Source: an uncultured Bacilli bacterium
Lineage (GTDB): Bacteria > Bacillota_I > Bacilli_A > RF39 > UBA660
NCBI GenBank assembly: GCA_934153945.1
Contig: CAKPFM010000004.1
Span: 39,786 to 103,785 of the forward strand
Reading direction: 5' to 3'
Length of the DNA stretch: 64,000 bases
Positions 44,373 to 51,424 of this stretch are shown here, piece by piece. The notes under the pieces are model-generated. The model was not told where the DNA came from. It saw only the letters and a list, made by a program, of their open reading frames with translations, and searched no databases. Both the position numbers and the translations under genes were made by a program. Numbering within the stretch: position 1 is the first letter of the stretch; each line of letters starts with the position of its first letter.

Positions 44373-44786
44373 ATGAAAAAGAAAAAGAGAAAAATTAAAG
44401 GATCAAAAATTCGTATGTTAATATTAATACCAATTTCTCTTACTATAATTGGCTACTTTTTCTATTTATTAATTTCATATCCTTATAATATTATGAGATT
44501 AAAAAATGAAGAAAAAAAATATGAACAAGAATTATTAGATTTAGAAATAGATGAAAAAAATTTAAAAAATGAAATAGAAAAATTGAAGGATCCTGATTAT
44601 TTAGCTAGATATGCTAGGGAGAATTATCAATATTCCAAGAATGGTGAAATAATACTTAAAATAGATAAGAAAAATAAAACAACTGTAGAAGAAACTAATA
44701 ATGAAGATTTTAATCACTTATTAGTAATTGGAATATCTATATTTGCTTTAATTGGAATATACATATTTATAAAAAGTATCAAATAA
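44373..44786 (+). CDS. divIC: Septum formation initiator DivIC/FtsB
   Basis: A 137-residue cell-division protein. A basic N-terminus, one transmembrane helix (about 16-35), and a periplasmic-side coiled coil (about 42-70) precede the signature LKDPDYLARYAREN. An unusual second hydrophobic segment occupies about 113-133, whereas standard DivIC has only one. It acts in the FtsL-DivIB-DivIC complex. It lies after yabPQ as in Bacillus. Confidence 0.88.
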   Translation: MKKKKRKIKGSKIRMLILIPISLTIIGYFFYLLISYPYNIMRLKNEEKKYEQELLDLEIDEKNLKNEIEKLKDPDYLARYARENYQYSKNGEIILKIDKKNKTTVEETNNEDFNHLLVIGISIFALIGIYIFIKSIK

Positions 44787-44808
44787 CTATATTTATATAG
44801 TTTTTTTG
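44785..44808 (+). terminator. divIC terminator
   Basis: AACTATAT-TT-ATATAGTT followed by T run. Confidence 0.7.
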
Positions 44809-44811
44809 TTC

Positions 44812-44837
44812 AAAAAAATAACGGTTTCCCGTTATAA
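44812..44837 (-). terminator. lemA-type gene terminator
   Basis: On the minus strand ATAACGG-GAAA-CCGTTAT is followed by T7. Confidence 0.8.
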
Positions 44838-45377
44838 TTTAAAGTCTTTAATATCTTCATCTTCCATATCTTTTCCATCAAAATATGTTCTAATTTTATA
44901 TCTTGATATTTTAGCTACTATATTTGAAGGAAATCTTCTAACTAGTGCATTGTAATCAGTAATTATATCATTATAATATTTTCTAGCTGCTACAATTTCT
45001 GCTTCTGATTCAACTAAACCTAGTTCTATTTTTAGAAAATCTTCACTATTTTTAAGTTCTTTTATTGATTCTTTATACTCGTTAAACTCATTTATTGCTT
45101 CATATAATTTTCTATCTAATTCAAAATTGGAAAATTTTTGACTTCTTAATTCTTTAATCATTGGTAAAATATCTTTTTTGGTTTTTAAATTTGATTTAAT
45201 GATACCAACAGATTTATTTAGTAAATCAAATCTTTTTCTAAGCGTTGTATCTATAAAAGCTTCAGCTTCATTGATTCTAATAATATATGATTGAAAATGA
45301 TTATAGATATTTATATACCAAATAAGCAATAAACAAATAGCTATAATACAAATTGTTATATACATGAATACGTTCAT
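44832..45377 (-). CDS. LemA-family membrane protein
   Basis: A 181-residue protein. An N-terminal transmembrane helix (about 3-24) is followed by a helical bundle. INEAEAFIDTTLRKRFDLLNKSV and ESEAEIVAARKYYNDIITDYNALVRRFPSNIVA (in two helices) match LemA. ATG 45377 is chosen because AGGTGAT precedes it. Function is unknown. The helix bundle resembles a cytoplasmic or surface coiled scaffold. Confidence 0.88.
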   Translation of the reverse strand: MNVFMYITICIIAICLLLIWYINIYNHFQSYIIRINEAEAFIDTTLRKRFDLLNKSVGIIKSNLKTKKDILPMIKELRSQKFSNFELDRKLYEAINEFNEYKESIKELKNSEDFLKIELGLVESEAEIVAARKYYNDIITDYNALVRRFPSNIVAKISRYKIRTYFDGKDMEDEDIKDFKL

Positions 45378-45419
45378 ATCATCACCTAGCATCATTATAA
45401 CAAATTTCTACAAAAAGTG

Positions 45420-45797
45420 CTATAGATTTGGTATAAATTCTGGACTATAATTTATTTTTTCATCAAAAGTGATAAAATCTACATAAATCATTAACAATAA
45501 AAACCATTTTCCAGTAACAGGATCACTTAAAATTATATGGTCTCTTCCTGATTGTTCAATTATCCCAATAAATTCTCTATCTTTAAATTGTTCTGAATCA
45601 GGGAATGTCATATGTATTGTTACTTGTTTTCCTTTATTTAATCTTAAAATATTTTCAATATACGATTGTTCTAATGGTAAGTTATCTGTATAATTTGACA
45701 TTGGTATATTTGTTTGATTTGGGATATTTTGAATATTATTGATAGGTACATTTGGCACATTAGAATTTAAATTAGGATTAAAAAATGTATTATTCAT
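45420..45797 (-). CDS. gerQ: Spore coat protein GerQ
   Basis: A 125-residue protein. An Asn/Pro-rich disordered N-terminus (1-42) precedes SYIENILRLNKGKQVTIHMT, SGRDHIILSDPVTGKWFLLL and MIYVDFITFDEKINY, the conserved GerQ (YwdL) domain. GerQ is a coat protein crosslinked by transglutaminase and needed for cortex-lytic enzyme localisation in Bacillus. It lacks an identified partner here. Confidence 0.9.
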   Translation of the reverse strand: MNNTFFNPNLNSNVPNVPINNIQNIPNQTNIPMSNYTDNLPLEQSYIENILRLNKGKQVTIHMTFPDSEQFKDREFIGIIEQSGRDHIILSDPVTGKWFLLLMIYVDFITFDEKINYSPEFIPNL

Positions 45798-45865
45798 AAA
45801 TCAACCTCTTTCCAATTAATTTTATTTAAGTAATTATTAAAATATAACAAAAAATAAAAATTTAA

Positions 45866-45874
45866 TGATATAAT
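45866..45874 (+). promoter_or_regulatory. Extended -10 promoter of pduL
   Basis: TGATATAAT lies 16 nt before the ATG at 45890. Confidence 0.45.
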
Positions 45875-45889
45875 TAAATAGGTGATGAT

Positions 45890-46450
45890 ATGAAAATAAG
45901 TGTGGGTATATCAAATCGACATATACATTTAAAAGAAGAAGATTATATAAAATTATTTGGTAATAATGAAATTGAAAAAGAATATGATTTACATCAAAAA
46001 GGTGAATTTGCGTCAAAATCATTTGTCAACATAGAAGGACCTAAAGGAATAATAGAAAATGTTAGAATTATAGGACCTTTTAGAAATTATAGTCAAGTTG
46101 AAATATCTAAATCAGATTCTTATAAATTAGGACTAAAACCACCTATAAGAAAATCGGGAGATATAAGTGATAGCCCTAGCATAACTATAATAGGACCAAA
46201 CGATAAGTTAGAGTTAGAAAATGGAGTAATTATACCTGAAAGACATATTCATATAACTAAAGAACAAATAGATTATTATAAATTGGATGAAAATAAACCT
46301 TTAAATATTGTTGTTAAAGGAGAAAAACCAACTATTTTAGGTAATGTTAAATTAAAGGTAAGTGATAATGCATATTTTGAACTTCACTTAGATACAGATG
46401 ACGCTAATGCATGTAATTTAAAAAATGGCGATATTGTGGATATACTATAA
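45890..46450 (+). CDS. pduL: Phosphate acyltransferase PduL
   Basis: A 186-residue enzyme with two beta-barrel halves, each marked by a histidine motif (SNRHIHL near 10 and ERHIHIT near 120) that binds zinc. It interconverts acyl-CoA and acyl-phosphate and serves as the phosphotransacetylase in acetate fermentation. There is no N-terminal microcompartment-targeting helix and no shell genes nearby, so it is a cytosolic form. AGGTGATGAT precedes the start. Confidence 0.92.
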   Translation: MKISVGISNRHIHLKEEDYIKLFGNNEIEKEYDLHQKGEFASKSFVNIEGPKGIIENVRIIGPFRNYSQVEISKSDSYKLGLKPPIRKSGDISDSPSITIIGPNDKLELENGVIIPERHIHITKEQIDYYKLDENKPLNIVVKGEKPTILGNVKLKVSDNAYFELHLDTDDANACNLKNGDIVDIL

Positions 46451-46507
46451 ATATATCAATTTTGTAAAAAAATATCGAAATAAGTAAAAAAGTATTTTAA
46501 TATATAT

Positions 46508-46645
46508 TAAGAGTACTAGAGGATAGAATGACATCGTCTATCGCGGATGAAAGTCTTAAGGGTAGGGTTTTAAACCTGATGAGATGTTGGAAGTGATGCC
46601 CAACCTTTTACTCATATGAACCTGTATACAGGTTCTTTATTTTTA
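46508..46645 (+). ncRNA. Unassigned structured RNA between pduL and clpB
   Basis: No open frame of note occupies 46451-46756. GC content rises, and the segment folds. A closing pairing GAGTA (46511) / TACTC (46609), a GATA..GAC-ATC-GTC-TATC hairpin (46522-46542), a central AGG..CCT element and a GTTGG/CCAAC hairpin (about 46586-46605) are followed by a strong terminator. It matches no riboswitch, 6S, SRP, RNase P or tmRNA pattern I know. The downstream clpB has its own promoter, so it is probably an independent small RNA. Confidence 0.55.
46618..46645 (+). terminator. Terminator of the unassigned RNA
   Basis: GAACCTGTATACAGGTTC, a perfect 18-nt dyad, is followed by TTTATTTTT. Confidence 0.85.
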
Positions 46646-46676
46646 ACTAATAATATTTATTATTTTTTATTATATT

Positions 46677-46703
46677 TTAGCACTCATACTTGACAAGTGC
46701 TAA
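46677..46703. promoter_or_regulatory. CIRCE element at clpB promoter
   Basis: TTAGCACTC, nine bases and AAGTGCTAA match CIRCE with a single arm mismatch. It overlaps the -35. Confidence 0.85.
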
Positions 46704-46717
46704 AATAGTGGTATAAT
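46690..46717 (+). promoter_or_regulatory. clpB promoter
   Basis: TTGACA, a 16-nt spacer and TATAAT. A small GTAGA-GAAA-TCTAC hairpin (46726-46739) follows at the transcript 5' end. Confidence 0.8.
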
Positions 46718-46756
46718 GTATATATGTAGAGAAATCTACGAAAAGGAGGGGATAAT

Positions 46757-48865
46757 ATGAATATAGGAAATATTTATGATAATCAAGAAGAAGATGTTTT
46801 AAGTAAATATGGACGTAATATTATAGAACTTGCTAAAGCGGGGAAAATTGATCCAGTTATTGGTAGGGATGAAGAAATAAGAAGTATTACAAGAGTTTTA
46901 TCCCGTAAAACAAAAAATAATCCAGTACTAATAGGTGAAGCTGGAGTAGGTAAAACCGCTATAGTAGAAGGTTTAGCTTTACGTATCGTAAAAGGTGATG
47001 TACCAGAATCATTAAAAAATAAAACAATCTGGGAACTAGATATGGGTGCTTTAATAGCAGGAGCTAAATATAGAGGAGAATTTGAAGAAAGACTAAAAGC
47101 AGTACTAAAGAAAATAAAAGAATCAGATGGTAATATCATTATGTTTATTGATGAAATCCACATGATTGTTGGAAATAGTGCTGAAGGTAGTGTAGATACA
47201 TCAAATATGTTAAAACCACTTCTAGCTAGGGGTGAAATAAAAGTAATTGGTGCTACCACATTAAATGAATATAGAAAATACATAGAAAAAGATAGTGCTC
47301 TAGAAAGAAGATTTGAAAGAGTATTAGTAAATGCTCCAAGTGTTGAAGATACTATTACAATTTTAAGAGGTTTAAAACCAAGATTTGAATTATTCCATGG
47401 AGTAACTATTAAAGATAAAGCATTAATAGCAGCAGCAACTTTATCAGATAGATATATAACAGATAGATTTTTACCAGATAAAGCAATTGATTTAGTAGAT
47501 GAAGCTTGTGCTACTATAAAAGTTCAAATGGATTCAGTACCTTTTGAACTAGATAGTTTAACAAGAAAAATAATGGGACTTGAAATAGAATTAGAGGCAA
47601 TCAAAAAAGATAAAGATGAAATGTCTAAAAAAAGAGTTTTAGCTATAAAAGATGAAGTAGCTATTTTAAGAAAAAAAGAACAAGAATTAAAAGGATCTTG
47701 GGAAGAAGAAAAGAAATTAAAAGAAACAATTAATAAAAAGAAAGATGAATTAGAAAGAAATAAGTTTTTACTTGAACAAGCTGAAAATAATTATGATTTA
47801 GAAACAGCAGCTCGTATTAAACATGGTGTAATACCTACTTTAGAACAAGAATTAGAAAATTTGAAAAAACAAGATAATTATAAATTATTAAGTGATTCAG
47901 TAACAGAAGAAGATATAGCAAAAGTAATATCTAAAATGACAAATATTCCAATTCAAAAATTAGTAGGTGGAGAAAGAGAAAAATTATTACATTTAAAAGA
48001 AAACATGGAAAAAAGAGTAATGGGTCAAGATGAAGCTATAAGTAAAGTAAGTTCAGCTATAATAAGAGCAAGAGCAGGTATTAAAGATCCAAATAGACCA
48101 ATTGGTTCATTTATCTTTTTAGGTCCAACTGGAGTAGGTAAAACAGAAGTAGCTAAGACACTAGCAAGCGAACTATTTGATGATGAAAGACACATTATAA
48201 GAATTGATATGAGTGAATACATGGAAGCTTACAATGTTTCAAGATTAATTGGTGCTCCTCCAGGATATGTAGGATATGATGAAGGTGGACAATTAACTGA
48301 AAAAGTAAGAAGAAATCCATATAGTATAGTTTTGTTTGATGAAATAGAAAAAGCCCATCCAGATGTATTTAATATATTGTTACAAATACTAGATGATGGT
48401 AGAATAACTGATTCACAAGGTAGAACAGTAGACTTTAAAAATACGATTATTATAATGACATCTAATTTAGGTAGTGAATATATTTTAGATAATAAAGAAA
48501 ATAGTAATGAATTAGTAATGAATGAATTAAAACATACATTTAAACCAGAATTTATAAATCGTATAGATGAAATAATTATATTTAATCCATTAGCTAAAAA
48601 AGTAGTTTATAATATTGTTGATAAATTATTAAATGAATTAGAATTAAGATTAAAAGATAAATTAATTAAAATAGATATAACTGATAAAGCTAAAGACTTT
48701 ATTGTAGATAATGCTTATGATGAATCATTTGGTGCTAGACCTATAAAAAGATATATTGTAAGTAATATCGAAAACTTAATTGCAAGTAAAATAATTAATG
48801 ATGAAATTAAATATAATAGTACTATTTTAATAGATATAGAAAATGATAAATTCATAATAAAATAA
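46757..48865 (+). CDS. clpB: ClpB-type AAA+ disaggregase lacking the N-terminal Clp_N domain
   Basis: A 702-residue Hsp100. Two AAA+ modules are seen: GEAGVGKTAI with FIDEIHMIVG, and GPTGVGKTEV with LFDEIEKAHPDV. A coiled-coil middle domain (about 255-385) includes KKEQELKGSWEEEK, the ClpB type. The usual about 140-residue Clp_N repeat domain is absent and AGGAGGGG sits right before ATG 46757, so the short form is genuine. No ClpP-docking loop is obvious. CIRCE control ties it to HrcA and the DnaK system. Confidence 0.93.
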   Translation: MNIGNIYDNQEEDVLSKYGRNIIELAKAGKIDPVIGRDEEIRSITRVLSRKTKNNPVLIGEAGVGKTAIVEGLALRIVKGDVPESLKNKTIWELDMGALIAGAKYRGEFEERLKAVLKKIKESDGNIIMFIDEIHMIVGNSAEGSVDTSNMLKPLLARGEIKVIGATTLNEYRKYIEKDSALERRFERVLVNAPSVEDTITILRGLKPRFELFHGVTIKDKALIAAATLSDRYITDRFLPDKAIDLVDEACATIKVQMDSVPFELDSLTRKIMGLEIELEAIKKDKDEMSKKRVLAIKDEVAILRKKEQELKGSWEEEKKLKETINKKKDELERNKFLLEQAENNYDLETAARIKHGVIPTLEQELENLKKQDNYKLLSDSVTEEDIAKVISKMTNIPIQKLVGGEREKLLHLKENMEKRVMGQDEAISKVSSAIIRARAGIKDPNRPIGSFIFLGPTGVGKTEVAKTLASELFDDERHIIRIDMSEYMEAYNVSRLIGAPPGYVGYDEGGQLTEKVRRNPYSIVLFDEIEKAHPDVFNILLQILDDGRITDSQGRTVDFKNTIIIMTSNLGSEYILDNKENSNELVMNELKHTFKPEFINRIDEIIIFNPLAKKVVYNIVDKLLNELELRLKDKLIKIDITDKAKDFIVDNAYDESFGARPIKRYIVSNIENLIASKIINDEIKYNSTILIDIENDKFIIK

Positions 48866-48892
48866 GTTAGTATTAATTTACTAGCTTTTTTG
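48864..48892 (+). terminator. clpB terminator
   Basis: AGTTAGTA-loop-TACTAGCT (one G-U) followed by six T. Confidence 0.65.
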
Positions 48893-48917
48893 TTTTCACT
48901 TAGTTTACGTTTCTATC

Positions 48918-48946
48918 TTTACAAATGTATAAATTTCATGTATAAT
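48918..48946 (+). promoter_or_regulatory. Promoter of the Pr6Pr/acyl-adenylate operon
   Basis: TTTACA and TATAAT with a 17-nt spacer. The transcript would start about 20 nt before the first gene. Confidence 0.65.
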
Positions 48947-48969
48947 GAACTAAGTTATAGAGGTGCGCT

Positions 48970-49590
48970 ATGAAAGAAAAATTATCATTATTATATAAAA
49001 TTATTATTGTTATTGTATGTGGATTTGGAATTTATTTAAATTTTAAGGCATTTACAGTAGGTGGAGCAATAATATATTATACAGTACAAAGTAATGTAAT
49101 GTGTTTTATATTTTATTTAGTAACTGTTATATTAAAAATAGCAGGAAAACTAAAGAAAAATTCAAATTATTATATTTTAAAAGGTATGGTAACAATGGCT
49201 ATTACTGTTACAATGGTAGTATTTCAATTTGTAATTACTGACTCAGGAATGACAGCATATGCTGGCAATGAACTAGCAAGTATAATGGCCCATATAGTAG
49301 TTCCATTATTAGTTATGAGCGATTATGTAATATTTGGAGAAAAAGGAAATTTAAAAAGAAATTATCCATTTATATGGAGTGCTACATTGGTATTTTATGT
49401 AATATTTGATTTTGTCTATGTAGCTTTAGGTGGTAGATTTGGTGATGGTAGTATATATCCTTATTTATATATGAATATAGAAGTAAATGGATTATTAAAA
49501 GTAATAATTAGTTGCATAACAATATTTATTTTATTTATAGGATATGGAACAATTATTCAAACTATAGACCAAAAATTAGGTAAGAAATAG
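48970..49590 (+). CDS. Pr6Pr-family six-helix membrane protein
   Basis: A 206-residue protein with six predicted transmembrane helices. YYTVQSNVMCFIFYL near the N-terminus, the H-I-V-V-P-L-L segment near 113 and YPYLYMNIE near 165 fit the Pr6Pr/FAR-17a/AIG1-like family of small integral membrane proteins, some of which are hydrolases of lipid esters in eukaryotes. Bacterial function is unknown. It is followed 8 nt later by an adenylate-forming enzyme. Confidence 0.7.
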   Translation: MKEKLSLLYKIIIVIVCGFGIYLNFKAFTVGGAIIYYTVQSNVMCFIFYLVTVILKIAGKLKKNSNYYILKGMVTMAITVTMVVFQFVITDSGMTAYAGNELASIMAHIVVPLLVMSDYVIFGEKGNLKRNYPFIWSATLVFYVIFDFVYVALGGRFGDGSIYPYLYMNIEVNGLLKVIISCITIFILFIGYGTIIQTIDQKLGKK

Positions 49591-49598
49591 GTGGTATC

Positions 49599-51386
49599 AT
49601 GAAAAATAATGTTAAAGGAATCAATAATAAAGTAGTAAGTAATTTAATTACAAATTTTCTATTAATAAAAAATCTTCCTACTCATTATAAATTTGTTAGA
49701 GAAAATAAAAAAGGAAATCTATTAGGTAAAAAAGTTAAGTTTTCCCCATATTTAAATTTAATTGACCTTATGGAAAATAATCCAGAAATTAAAAATAAGG
49801 TTGCAATTAAACAAAATAGAGAAGTAACTTATTTAGAATTTCGAAAAGAAATAGATAAATTAGGTCAATTTTTACATTATGAAATAGGTACATTAAAAGG
49901 AGAAAATATAACTATATGTGCTGAAAGTTCTATTGAAGGAATTGAGGCATTCTTTGCTTTTAACAAATTAGGATTAGTAAATGCTAGAGCATTTAATGGA
50001 GCAAAAAAAGATAAATTAAATCACAGTATAATTGATTTTGATTCAAGAATAGTATTTACCGATGATAATAATTTAGATGAGTTAAGTATTTCATTAGATG
50101 GTACAAGAGTAGAAAATGTTATTGTAATGTCTGAAGCAAAAGAAGAAAAAATAAATAATTTTAAACAAAAAAATCCAAATGTAAATATATATTTGTGGAG
50201 TGAAATAATATCTAAAGAATATCCATATGATGATTATATTGAAAAAGTAGGAATAAATGATATGGCATCAATTTTATATACAAGTGGTTCAGGTGGAGAA
50301 CCAAAGCCAATTTCTATTACTAATAAAGTTTATGTAAATATGCCAAATATCGTGGAAACTACAGCTAATCAAAAAATATGTGATGATGAAAAAGTAGTAG
50401 GTGTAGTATCACACGAATATCCATATGCTGCTATCAATAGTACAGTAATGATTTTATTGATGGGAAAAACGTTAATTTTACCAAAAACTGTTGAAAATAA
50501 TGCATTAGATTTTCATGATTTAATTAAAAATCATCCAGATAAAATACAAGCAATTCCAAATTTTTATAAATTATTAGAAAGCGCTATTTCTAATGGAGAA
50601 GTAGATACAAACGATTTAAAACATTTAAAAAACATTGTATCTGGAGGAGAAACATATTTATTAAAAGAAAAAATAGATATAATAAATTTCTTAAATAAAT
50701 TTTTAGCTGATCCATTATTGATAGATGGATTTGGATTTGGAGAGTTAGGAAGTGCTACAGCACTAAAATTTGGATTAAGTAATTATTTTCTACTCATGAA
50801 TGGTATAGTTGCTAAAGCAATAGATGAAGAAACAGGTGAAGATTTAAAAGCTGGAAAAGAAGGAGTTTTATGTATATCAAGTCCTAGTATTTCTAAATGT
50901 TATTACAATAATGAAGAAGCAACTAAAGAATCTTATATAACTGATGAAAATGGAAATTACTGGTTTAAATCAGATACATATGGTTCAGTTCACGGTATGT
51001 TTAATAGATTAGTAAAATTAGGTGGTAGAATAAGGGAATACTTTATTACTGGAGATGGACATGGAAATTTTGTAAAAGTCTATGCAGGAAATGTCGAAAA
51101 TGCTATAATGGAAACAAATATAGTAGAAAATTGTATAGTTGTACCATCTGATTCAAGTGCTCTTCCAACAGCAGTAGCTTATATTTCTATAAAAGAGGAT
51201 TGTTTCTTAACTCCTGATGAAATAGAAAATAAAATAAAGGAATCTTGTAAAACACTAGAAGAATTTGCCCAACCTACTGAAATTATAATAGAAAAAGAAA
51301 TTAAAAGAACAGCTGCCCAAAAAAAGGATTATAAATATTATAGGCAATTACAATTAAATAAAGATAAGGTAAAAACACTTGGTTAA
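49599..51386 (+). CDS. AMP-binding (acyl-adenylate-forming) enzyme
   Basis: A 595-residue ANL-superfamily ligase. The phosphate-binding loop is ILYTSGSGGEPKPISITN, with GFGELGSA (A5-type), a WFKSDTYG motif in place of the common TGD, and a C-terminal lid with the lysine-containing KRTAAQKKDYKY. It should activate a carboxylate as an adenylate. The substrate is not evident. No carrier protein or CoA-ligase context is present. GGTGGTATC precedes the start. The stop lies in a terminator hairpin that also carries the next promoter. Confidence 0.85.
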   Translation: MKNNVKGINNKVVSNLITNFLLIKNLPTHYKFVRENKKGNLLGKKVKFSPYLNLIDLMENNPEIKNKVAIKQNREVTYLEFRKEIDKLGQFLHYEIGTLKGENITICAESSIEGIEAFFAFNKLGLVNARAFNGAKKDKLNHSIIDFDSRIVFTDDNNLDELSISLDGTRVENVIVMSEAKEEKINNFKQKNPNVNIYLWSEIISKEYPYDDYIEKVGINDMASILYTSGSGGEPKPISITNKVYVNMPNIVETTANQKICDDEKVVGVVSHEYPYAAINSTVMILLMGKTLILPKTVENNALDFHDLIKNHPDKIQAIPNFYKLLESAISNGEVDTNDLKHLKNIVSGGETYLLKEKIDIINFLNKFLADPLLIDGFGFGELGSATALKFGLSNYFLLMNGIVAKAIDEETGEDLKAGKEGVLCISSPSISKCYYNNEEATKESYITDENGNYWFKSDTYGSVHGMFNRLVKLGGRIREYFITGDGHGNFVKVYAGNVENAIMETNIVENCIVVPSDSSALPTAVAYISIKEDCFLTPDEIENKIKESCKTLEEFAQPTEIIIEKEIKRTAAQKKDYKYYRQLQLNKDKVKTLG

Positions 51387-51396
51387 AAGTGTTTTT
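51372..51396 (+). terminator. Terminator overlapping the adenylate enzyme stop codon
   Basis: AAAACACTT / AAGTGTTTT with T-rich tail. The loop GGTTAA contains the TAA stop. Confidence 0.7.
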
Positions 51397-51406
51397 GTGT
51401 TATAAT
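51379..51406 (+). promoter_or_regulatory. Promoter nested in the terminator hairpin
   Basis: TTGGTT in the hairpin loop and TATAAT at 51401-51406 are 16 nt apart. TGT precedes TATAAT as an extended -10. Confidence 0.55.
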
Positions 51407-51424
51407 AGTATAGAGGTGTATAAA

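Noticed and set aside
45890..46450. Bacterial microcompartment locus around pduL
   Set aside because: No shell protein or encapsulation helix is present. A stand-alone cytosolic PduL is sufficient.
46550..46605. Hammerhead-ribozyme-like CUGAUGAG and GAAA in the unassigned RNA
   Set aside because: The core pieces are not in an order or pairing that gives stems I, II and III in any of the three circular permutations. Stem III next to GAAA cannot form.
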